A stretch of DNA of 12,028 nucleotides from an uncultured Bacteroidales bacterium (GTDB lineage Bacteria; Bacteroidota; Bacteroidia; Bacteroidales; Muribaculaceae), in assembly GCA_947177325.1 (NCBI GenBank), contig CAMWUH010000037.1, positions 1 to 12,028 on the forward strand, given 5' to 3'. How positions within the stretch are numbered: the stretch's first letter is position 1; each line of letters opens with the position of its first letter. The translations under genes were made by a program, and so were the position numbers. The notes beneath the pieces were generated by a model. The model ran no database searches, was not told the origin of the DNA, and worked only from the letters and a program-made list of their open reading frames with translations. Shown here piece after piece: positions 6,172 through 12,028 of the stretch.

Positions 6172-8445
6172 ATGAAATTTTTAAAGTACACTGCATTAGC
6201 AGCGGCCTTGCTATCAACTGCGCCCACCTGGGCTGCCAACGATAGCGAAGGCTACCCCATTATGTATGTGCGTGGCGACATGACCGGTGGGTGGGCAGTA
6301 AATGATGCCTACAAACTCACTCGCAACGGCAACACCTACTCAATTCACCTTGACCACTTCGACGGCGTATTTAAAGTTTCGGATGAAAACTGGCAGGTGG
6401 AGTATGGTGCAGTTTTAGCTCCCGGCACCACTAAAAACGACCCCTTTGTTTGTAACGACGCTATCAGCTTCTACATCACACCAGGCGGCGCAAATATTCA
6501 GGCTAATAATTTGACCGACGTAACCATCACTTTTGACTTGGTTCGTACCGGCAGCACTTTGCAAAACTCTGTGATGCGCATCTCTGCTAACGGCAAAGAG
6601 GCACCCACTACTATCATCGATCCCTCGCAAGGCGGTGGTGGTGGCGGCGACGTTGAAGCAGCTATCTCAGGCACACTCCCGGTGCTCTATATCAACGTTT
6701 ACAACGAAGGCACTACTGACTACAATAACGAAATCATCAGCGCCAATCTTGACCATAAGAACTATTTCTCGGGTGTTTATTGGCTCGAAACCAATGGCTG
6801 CAAATGGCTTGAAGACCTCGGTGCCACAAACGTAGGCTCAAAAGAAGAACCACTCCCCCTCGAAATCAAAGCCCGCGGTAACTTCACCCGCAAAGCCTTT
6901 GCCAAAAAGCCTTTCAAGCTCAAACTTGGCGCCAAGCAATCGCTCCTGGGTCTCTCCAAGAGCAAACACTTCGCGATCTTAGCTCACGCTGACGATAACT
7001 ATGGTTATCTGCGCAACTTCACCGGCTTTAACCTCGGTCGTCGCATAGGTTTGCCCTGGACGCCCTGGCAACAACCCGTAGAAGTGGTTATCAACGGCGA
7101 CTATCGTGGCCTATACTTCCTGACCGAGTCAATCCGCATTGAAAAAGACCGCGTTAACATTACCGAACTCGATGACGATGTAACTGAAAATGCCCTAATC
7201 TCAGGTGGCTATCTCGTTGAGCTTGATAACTACGAAGAGGAAAATCAAATTCGCATTACTCAAAAATACTGCGAAGGCGATCCCAGTTCTCCCAAACTTC
7301 CTTGCCTTTGGATTACCTGGGACACTCCCGAATCATATTCTTCGCTTCAACAGCGCTTCGTTAAAGACCAGTTCACCGCTATGAACGATGCCGTTGGCGC
7401 TAATAGCAATGACCTTTGGAAATATCTTGACCTTGACGATGCAGCCCGTTACTACATCGTAGAGGAAATCATTTCTCACACTGAGTCATATCACGGTTCA
7501 ACCTATATGTTCCGTGACCGTGGCGAAGGTCAAAAATGGCATTTCTCACCGCTTTGGGACTGTGGTAACGCTTTCAACGGCGCTACCGACAACTTTTTCT
7601 ATTGTGCAAGCCCATTCGGCAACACCTGGATTGGCTCAATGTCGCAAAACCAAAAATTCCGCGACAAAGTTAAAGCAACCTGGGCATGGTTTATGAACAA
7701 CGGTTACAAAGGCTTGACCGATGATATCGATGAATATGTAAATCATATTTCAGAAGCTGCCAAATCAGACCGCGCCCGCTGGAAAAATGCACCCCTTCCC
7801 ACCAACTACGAATCACCCCAAGGCGTTATCGACAACACCGATATGCAAGCACGCAAAAACGCGGCTCTCGACAAGCTCAATTCAAAAATCAACTGGCTCA
7901 AGAATTCCTCATATTTCGGCGACTACGCTACAATGCCTGACGCTCAGGAGCCTGCCCGCGACACTACCGAAGCTGCACCGCTGCCCATGTATGCTACCGA
8001 AATGGAGAGTGTAGACGCTTACTTCATTGACAATGACACCAATCCTTGGGCAAAAGTATACGCTTACATCTGGACTCAAGGCGGCACAACCCAACCGCTC
8101 GGAGCATGGCCCGGCACTGAAATGGAGCGCACGACCGTTGACGGTAAAGATGGTTGGAAAATCAGCTTCTACCCCGAAGAGGTTTTACCCAACTTTAAAA
8201 TTATCTTCAACAACGGTAGCAACGGCACCGGAAATCAAACTGAAAGCTTCAACTTCATGACAAACGGTATCTACGGCCGCAACGGCCAACAAGGTACCGT
8301 AGGTGTCGACGCCATTGAGTTTGACATTGACAACAGCTCAGTTGAGTACTTCAACCTGCAAGGTATCAGAATCGCCAAGCCATCTCGCGGCAACGTCTAT
8401 ATCATCAACCGCGACGGCAAAACATCAAAAGAGCTGCAACAATAA
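6172..8445 (+). CDS. Secreted CotH-family kinase with N-terminal Ig-like and C-terminal CBM26-like domains
   Basis: This 757-residue protein has a signal peptide (1-21, TWA before AND). Residues about 28-140 form a beta-rich module (MYVRGDMTGGWAVND; FKVSDENW) like the N-terminal or SusE/F-like starch-binding modules of Bacteroidetes. A Gly run (154-159) links it to the CotH domain (about 168-575). Its landmarks are IKARGNFTRKAFAKKPFKLK (232-251), LRNFTGFNLG (280-289), NGDYRGLYFLTESI (308-321), SYHGSTYMFRD (439-449) and WHFSPLWDCGNAF (456-468). D463 is the likely metal-binding Asp. CotH proteins are Fam20-like secreted protein kinases; in Bacillus they phosphorylate spore coat proteins. Residues about 612-702 (YAYIWTQGG; GAWPGTEM; KIIFNNGSN) resemble CBM26 starch-binding modules. 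The tail (724-757) has EYFNLQGIRI, then NVYIINRDGK. The gene is monocistronic, with its own promoter and terminator. Kinase activity, substrate and glycan are inferred. Confidence 0.88.
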   Translation: MKFLKYTALAAALLSTAPTWAANDSEGYPIMYVRGDMTGGWAVNDAYKLTRNGNTYSIHLDHFDGVFKVSDENWQVEYGAVLAPGTTKNDPFVCNDAISFYITPGGANIQANNLTDVTITFDLVRTGSTLQNSVMRISANGKEAPTTIIDPSQGGGGGGDVEAAISGTLPVLYINVYNEGTTDYNNEIISANLDHKNYFSGVYWLETNGCKWLEDLGATNVGSKEEPLPLEIKARGNFTRKAFAKKPFKLKLGAKQSLLGLSKSKHFAILAHADDNYGYLRNFTGFNLGRRIGLPWTPWQQPVEVVINGDYRGLYFLTESIRIEKDRVNITELDDDVTENALISGGYLVELDNYEEENQIRITQKYCEGDPSSPKLPCLWITWDTPESYSSLQQRFVKDQFTAMNDAVGANSNDLWKYLDLDDAARYYIVEEIISHTESYHGSTYMFRDRGEGQKWHFSPLWDCGNAFNGATDNFFYCASPFGNTWIGSMSQNQKFRDKVKATWAWFMNNGYKGLTDDIDEYVNHISEAAKSDRARWKNAPLPTNYESPQGVIDNTDMQARKNAALDKLNSKINWLKNSSYFGDYATMPDAQEPARDTTEAAPLPMYATEMESVDAYFIDNDTNPWAKVYAYIWTQGGTTQPLGAWPGTEMERTTVDGKDGWKISFYPEEVLPNFKIIFNNGSNGTGNQTESFNFMTNGIYGRNGQQGTVGVDAIEFDIDNSSVEYFNLQGIRIAKPSRGNVYIINRDGKTSKELQQ

Positions 8446-8473
8446 AAAGTTCTGAAACAGACTTCCATACAAT

Positions 8474-8510
8474 AAAGGAGCTGCACCCGATTGCGAGTGC
8501 AGCTCTTTTT
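8474..8510 (+). terminator. Intrinsic terminator after the CotH gene
   Basis: GAGCTGCAC (8478-8486) pairs perfectly with GTGCAGCTC (8497-8505) around a 10-base loop and is followed by TTTTTG; an A-rich stretch precedes it. On the other strand the same stem is followed by CTTTATT, so it might also weakly stop read-through from the convergent kinase gene, whose stop is about 264 bp away. Confidence 0.88.
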
Positions 8511-8513
8511 GCA

Positions 8514-8762
8514 TATAATTACCCGGCTACAATAAGTGTATTCGCATTTGTTCTCATTAAGCTCACCTATATCGGAGATTTCAAATTTATAGTAAATGAG
8601 GTTGAAGGAAGCAGAAACATTCTGAAAGGAGACTTACTGACAATCACACAGCTTGCAGCGGGTCATAGATTTATTGTCGCACATGTTATACGCGACGGAG
8701 TTGATCTCGGTGCGTACGAATCTGCGAAATTCAGAGGAGTGAAGTCAGTAGAGATAATGTGA
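8514..8762 (+). pseudogene. Possible headless gene remnant in the convergent intergenic region
   Basis: The stretch 8446-8768 contains the CotH terminator and then a frame that stays open to TGA at 8760-8762. No ATG lies in this frame apart from the codon just before the stop. The translation has a protein-like composition, for example YIGDFKFIVNEVEGSRN, then LKGDLLTITQLAAGHRFIVA, then RDGVDLGAYESAKFRG and KSVEIM. An AAAGGAG-like sequence (about 8625-8631) precedes a CTG codon, but that start is weak. It could be the 3' end of a gene whose front was lost, or a chance open frame. I do not recognise a family. Confidence 0.25.
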
Positions 8763-8768
8763 ACGATT

Positions 8769-10145
8769 TTATTGAGGGGTGCGCCCTTCAGCCTTGAACC
8801 GTCGCTCCATTTCGTGACCATATTCATTGAGTTCGGGGGTGGCTCGGCGGGTATAACCGGTATAGGCTTTTGAAAATGCAATAATCCGCCATGCCTCGCG
8901 GTCGGTAAGTCCGGGGAATGTTTCATTCAATATTTCGAATGCCTCGGCCATGTATTCATCGGCGAGGTCGCTGTGCCTGCGAATATTGTCAAGAAGCTGC
9001 TGACCGGATAGTGTGCTGTCATTTTTGAGTGTGTTAAGACGGTCAAGATCATTGAGCAGCACTGTAAATGAAGGCTGAATCTTTTGATCCAATATTACAG
9101 CCTTTTCTTTTGCATCGTCGTGTATTTCATCTTGTGACCTGGCAATTGGATATTGAGTAGATTCATCTTTTTTGTCTGCCATTGCTGATTTTACTTTTGA
9201 ATCAGCATTTGCGTTATCAAGGTTCTTGACTGTGGGTTCAACCTCTATCTCATCTGATGACAATATTAAGGTATCGCTATTGAGTTCCTTAGCGATTCCA
9301 TGTACAGGAAGTGTGTCAGGCTTATCGTTTCTCTCAACCAGGTAACCAATAAGACCGATCAGCAGTCCGGCAATTATCATGCCCGCAGCCACAATCACAC
9401 CTAGTTTGTTGGTAGAGGTTTCAGAAACCGGTCCTGCAAGTATATCTTTTAAATCCTCGCAATTCACGTCAGGCTCATAGCAGGCTTCCACAAATCGCGG
9501 GTATTTGCCAAACTTAAATCCGTGTACCTCCTTTTTGAGTTTCTCTACGAGCATACCGATGGCGTGGAAATCAATTGAACTTCGACCTACATCAGAAGCA
9601 GAAAGACCATATTTGCCAGGATGCCCCGACGTGTCGTTCAGGGCGTCGGTATAACATTTGTCAAAGTCTATGAGCACCAGATTACTATTGTTTGCAGTAA
9701 TCATAATGTTATCTGCTTTGATATCGCAGTGCACTACATTATGACGATGCAGAAACCCCACGACCTCTATCAACTCCCTTAACAGCTTGACAATATTTTT
9801 CTCATTGGCGAGCCATTTGTCTTTTCCCCGGATCATATCTGCGAGTGTAGCTCCGTCAATGTAATCCATAATGATATAATCTCTCTCAAAGGCATGGTAT
9901 ACGGGCAGTGAGGGATGCTTGAGATTGGCCCCGATTTCAAATTCCTTGTCGAGAGCATCAAGATACAACGGCTTGGCACGATATTCTTCTTTTAGTCTTT
10001 TCACAAAGACCTCACGTCTCTGCCAGCGTGTTCGGTATATGTCGCAAGTCGACCCGGCGGCAAGTAGTTTGGTAGCATCATCAAAATCTACAACCGTCGG
10101 ATTGTCAGAATAATATTCGCTTGCGTCATTAAGAAACCGTGACAT
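8769..10145 (-). CDS. Transmembrane Hanks-type serine/threonine protein kinase, atypical activation segment
   Basis: This 458-residue protein is a predicted membrane protein kinase. The N-terminal cytosolic kinase domain (about 22-238) has a degenerate Gly loop (AAGSTCDIY, 29-37), the ATP-anchoring Lys in VFVKRL (K49), a candidate helix-C Glu (E68 or E70) and hinge IIMDYIDGAT (91-100). Its catalytic loop is VVHCDIKADNIMI (137-149; D141, N146), with HCD replacing HRD. The metal-binding DFG appears as DFD (160-162), and no APE motif is seen; the helix-F Asp is D192 in SIDFHAIGMLVEKL. One transmembrane helix spans about 248-269. An acidic Asp/Ser-rich linker (270-355) and a helical domain (about 358-458) should lie outside the cytoplasm, an orientation like PknB with a different sensor. 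The core catalytic residues remain, so activity is plausible. It lies 186 bp downstream of the helicase gene, on the same strand. The ligand is unknown. Confidence 0.85.
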   Translation of the reverse strand: MSRFLNDASEYYSDNPTVVDFDDATKLLAAGSTCDIYRTRWQRREVFVKRLKEEYRAKPLYLDALDKEFEIGANLKHPSLPVYHAFERDYIIMDYIDGATLADMIRGKDKWLANEKNIVKLLRELIEVVGFLHRHNVVHCDIKADNIMITANNSNLVLIDFDKCYTDALNDTSGHPGKYGLSASDVGRSSIDFHAIGMLVEKLKKEVHGFKFGKYPRFVEACYEPDVNCEDLKDILAGPVSETSTNKLGVIVAAGMIIAGLLIGLIGYLVERNDKPDTLPVHGIAKELNSDTLILSSDEIEVEPTVKNLDNANADSKVKSAMADKKDESTQYPIARSQDEIHDDAKEKAVILDQKIQPSFTVLLNDLDRLNTLKNDSTLSGQQLLDNIRRHSDLADEYMAEAFEILNETFPGLTDREAWRIIAFSKAYTGYTRRATPELNEYGHEMERRFKAEGRTPQ

Positions 10146-10161
10146 AATCAGAAATTTAGTG

Positions 10162-10169
10162 CAAAGATA
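10162..10169 (-). promoter_or_regulatory. Bacteroidetes-type -7 element for the kinase gene
   Basis: On the minus strand 10169-10162 reads TATCTTTG, an exact TAnnTTTG match. It sits 16 bp before the kinase ATG, predicting a very short 5' leader of roughly 10 nt. The -33 region lacks a clean TTG. A 10-bp palindrome, TGGCATGCCA (10195-10204), lies just upstream, where an operator could be. The remaining intergenic sequence (10205-10272) shows nothing else recognisable. Confidence 0.4.
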
Positions 10170-10194
10170 GTGCTTTTATTGAGAACTAACGGTA

Positions 10195-10204
10195 TGGCAT
10201 GCCA
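10195..10204. repeat. Perfect 10-bp palindrome upstream of the kinase promoter
   Basis: TGGCATGCCA is self-complementary over its full length. It lies about 26 bp upstream of the predicted -7 element, overlapping the expected -33 to -45 region, so a dimeric regulator could bind there. No second copy was noticed elsewhere in the window, and chance occurrence is possible. Confidence 0.25.
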
Positions 10205-10270
10205 CTTAATCCCAAATGGATGAAATGGATAATCAGTTGACTTTGTTCTGATCCCTTATGTTGAACTCGC

Positions 10271-10308
10271 ATTAAAACGGGCGGAGTGTGTTGTATCACG
10301 CTCTCCGC
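10271..10308 (-). terminator. Probable intrinsic terminator after the helicase gene
   Basis: Read on the minus strand, GCGGAG-AGC-GTG (10308-10297) pairs with CAC-A-CTCCGC (10290-10281): six GC-rich pairs, an internal loop, three further pairs and an ATACAA hairpin loop. CCGTTTTAAT follows. The interrupted stem and short T-tract make it moderate in strength. It lies 24 bp past the helicase stop and suggests the kinase gene is transcribed mainly from its own promoter. Confidence 0.5.
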
Positions 10309-10331
10309 TCTTTGACAATCGAGGGAGGAGT

Positions 10332-12028
10332 TTATCGGCGGGATTTTAGTTTGGCGGCACGAGCGCGATGGTAGTCAGCCTGCTCAGGGTCGTCGGTTTG
10401 GTCGTAAACGTCGGCAAGTGCCAGATGAATGTTGCGGTCGTCTTTGTCAAGGTCGAGAGCTCTCAGGAGCGAATCGAGAGCGTTGTGATAGTCATTGACC
10501 TTCATATAAGATTTACCGAGGTGGAGCAAAACGTCGGGGCGTTCAGGATCAAGTTTCAATCCTTTACTGAAAGCCTCGATAGCCATATCGAAATCGCTGT
10601 AAGCGAATGCCGCTACCCCCTTGGCTATCCAACCGCGCGGATAGTCGGGAGCCAAGCCTATGGCTTTCTCAATGTTAGCAAACGCAGGGGTCGGATCGTA
10701 ACCCTCGTTAATACACTCAAGGCCCATTTTAATGTATTCATCGGCTAACTGACGGAACTTGCGATGACATTCGGCGAGCTGAAGTTTCAGATCATCGTTC
10801 TCGCGAAAAGCTGAATCAAGTTTTGAAAGCTTTCTCTTTATCAGTCTAACAGCCGACGGTCTGCCAAGTTCATTGCGAACCGACAGGGCCTCAATAAAGC
10901 TGTCAACCGCTTTATCGATATCGTGAGCATCGATTGCATGGGCGGCATCTTCATAGGCAGCGTCAGCGCGAGCACGCTCAAGGGCTTTATCAATGAGCCG
11001 GGGGTCGTTATAGGTGCGACTGAAATCAACGATAACAGGATTGACGAAAACGTCGCGCGGCGAAACACGGTTGCAAAGTGTGATACCTTCGAGGGAAGTG
11101 CAACGGCTTAGCGCAACGTAGGTTTGTCCGCCGGTGAATGCACCCTGCCCCACATCGATGTTAACGCGGTTGAACGTCAGACCTTGGCTTTTGTGGATAG
11201 TCAGCGCCCAGGCTAAGTTGACGGGGAATTGGCGGTAGGTGCCGATAACTGTTTCGGTTATCTCTTTGGTTTCTTCATTAAATTTGTATTCAATGTTTTC
11301 CCAAATGGCTTGTTCAATGCGATGGATTGCGCCAGACTCGAGTTTTACCTCGATGTAGTCTTTGCGGATAAGCTCAATTTTGCCGATAGTGCCGTTGACC
11401 CAGCGCTTGTCAGGGTCGTTTTTGACAAACACTATCTGAGCGCCCACCTTAAGATCCAGTTCACGAGGCACCGGTAGAGCGTTTTCCGGGAAATTATCGA
11501 CAGTCACACCTTCAAATCTGACTACCTTTGATGGCAACGCAGCGAGATGGGCAGAGTTGATTCGCTCTACAATCTCTTTGCGAGTAGCCAAAGTCATTGA
11601 GAAATCAGTGGCATCATTATGGCCAGTGGCATCGGCTTGCTGCAAACAACGCTGATTGAGTTTCTCTACCTCGGCGAGCGATAAGCGTCCTTGGCGCACT
11701 TGCTCAAGCAAGGCAAGGAACTCGGGGTCACGCTGACGATAAATCTTTTTCAGCTCTATGGGGACAACGTCCATTTCGCGAAACACGCGGGCTGAGAAGA
11801 AGTAAGGATTGGGATAATAGCGGTTGATAAGGTCGCGTACGTCGGGGGTAACGACCGGTTCGAGCTGGAAAATATCGCCAACGAAAAGCATCTGCTTGCC
11901 TCCAAACGGTTCGCGATGATTGCCAGTATATGTGCGCAGAATACGGTCGATGAAGTCGATAACATCAGCTCTGACCATCGACACCTCATCGATAATAATT
12001 AGCTCGACGGTCCGAATGAGTTTGATTT
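10332..12028 (-). CDS. PIF1-like SF1 helicase with C-terminal TPR domain, 5' end beyond right edge
   Basis: About 564 C-terminal residues are visible; the frame stays open through the right edge, so a GTG at 11984 is internal and not the start. Counting from the edge, Walker B/motif II is ELIIIDEVSMVRADV (8-22). Then come QMLFVGDIFQLEPVV (motif III, 45-59), KKIYRQRDPEF (93-103), VFVKNDPDKRWVNGTIG (199-215), NLAWALTIHKSQGLTFNRV (motif V region, 270-288) and GQTYVALSRCTSLEG (motif VI, 300-314). These are hallmarks of the PIF1/RecD2-like superfamily 1 DNA helicases; Walker A is outside the window. The C-terminal part (about 350-560) contains tetratricopeptide repeats, for example PRGWIAKGVAAFAYSDFDMA and RPDVLLHLGKSYMKVNDYHN, which suggest protein binding. 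The family unwinds DNA 5' to 3' using ATP and helps maintain the genome. The TPR partner is unknown. Confidence 0.9.
   Translation of the reverse strand, partial: IKLIRTVELIIIDEVSMVRADVIDFIDRILRTYTGNHREPFGGKQMLFVGDIFQLEPVVTPDVRDLINRYYPNPYFFSARVFREMDVVPIELKKIYRQRDPEFLALLEQVRQGRLSLAEVEKLNQRCLQQADATGHNDATDFSMTLATRKEIVERINSAHLAALPSKVVRFEGVTVDNFPENALPVPRELDLKVGAQIVFVKNDPDKRWVNGTIGKIELIRKDYIEVKLESGAIHRIEQAIWENIEYKFNEETKEITETVIGTYRQFPVNLAWALTIHKSQGLTFNRVNIDVGQGAFTGGQTYVALSRCTSLEGITLCNRVSPRDVFVNPVIVDFSRTYNDPRLIDKALERARADAAYEDAAHAIDAHDIDKAVDSFIEALSVRNELGRPSAVRLIKRKLSKLDSAFRENDDLKLQLAECHRKFRQLADEYIKMGLECINEGYDPTPAFANIEKAIGLAPDYPRGWIAKGVAAFAYSDFDMAIEAFSKGLKLDPERPDVLLHLGKSYMKVNDYHNALDSLLRALDLDKDDRNIHLALADVYDQTDDPEQADYHRARAAKLKSRR

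Noticed and set aside
2021..8445. Polysaccharide utilisation locus
   Set aside because: No SusC/SusD pair, glycoside hydrolase or hybrid two-component regulator is present; only possible glycan-binding modules were seen.
10368..10748. 126-codon open frame on the plus strand opposite the helicase TPR region
   Set aside because: It is antisense to the TPR-coding part of the helicase, with Val-rich composition typical of such shadows, and no independent signals.
10332..11984. Helicase as a complete gene starting at GTG 11984
   Set aside because: The frame stays open upstream to the right edge and encodes the Walker B strand ELIIIDE before this GTG, so the codon is internal and the gene is partial.
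8769..12028. Helicase plus kinase as a two-gene anti-phage defence system
   Set aside because: No nuclease, toxin, phage receptor or known defence pair is recognisable, the genes seem separately transcribed, and TPR-fused PIF1 helicases are, to my knowledge, widespread in Bacteroidales.

Overview
The window looks like a chromosomal segment from a gut-type member of the Bacteroidales. Three things point there: the gene families present (DUF4923, a PCMD-domain lipoprotein, Bacteroidetes-type outer-membrane barrels, a CotH kinase with a starch-binding module, a PIF1-like helicase fused to TPRs), the lack of strong Shine-Dalgarno sequences, and two exact matches to the Bacteroidetes -7 promoter element TAnnTTTG upstream of plus-strand genes. 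Muribaculaceae or a related family is my guess; the genus cannot be fixed by reading alone. I see no tRNA, rRNA, CRISPR array, transposase, integrase or phage gene.

Layout. Positions 1-1771 (minus strand) hold a DUF4923 lipocalin-like secreted protein followed 26 bp later by a TrkH/KtrB-type potassium channel subunit that is cut by the left edge. A 249-bp divergent intergenic region carries a plus-strand promoter. Positions 2021-5990 (plus strand) are four tightly packed envelope genes: two tandemly duplicated outer-membrane beta-barrel proteins joined by an ATGA overlap, a lipoprotein with two Ig-like repeats, an FN3-like domain and a PCMD domain, and a PorT-like beta-barrel. A strong intrinsic terminator follows. 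A well-formed promoter (TTG-N19-TATATTTG) then drives a 757-aa secreted CotH-family kinase (6172-8445), which also ends in a strong terminator. Convergent to it, on the minus strand, are a membrane-anchored Hanks-type protein kinase (8769-10145) and, upstream of that, a PIF1-like helicase with C-terminal TPRs that runs off the right edge (10332-12028).

The 2021-5990 cluster is best read as one transcription unit making an uncharacterised outer-membrane assembly: two related barrels, a PCMD lipoprotein and a further barrel. The CotH protein next to it may be an extracytoplasmic kinase that binds glycan. The transmembrane Hanks kinase has its kinase domain in the cytosol and a long helical extracytoplasmic tail, and its activation segment is atypical. 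A reading frame without a start codon (about 8514-8762), lying between the CotH terminator and the kinase gene, may be a gene remnant. No recognised defence or mobile system is visible. The candidates for undescribed biology are the barrel/PCMD operon, the CotH-CBM fusion and the atypical membrane kinase.
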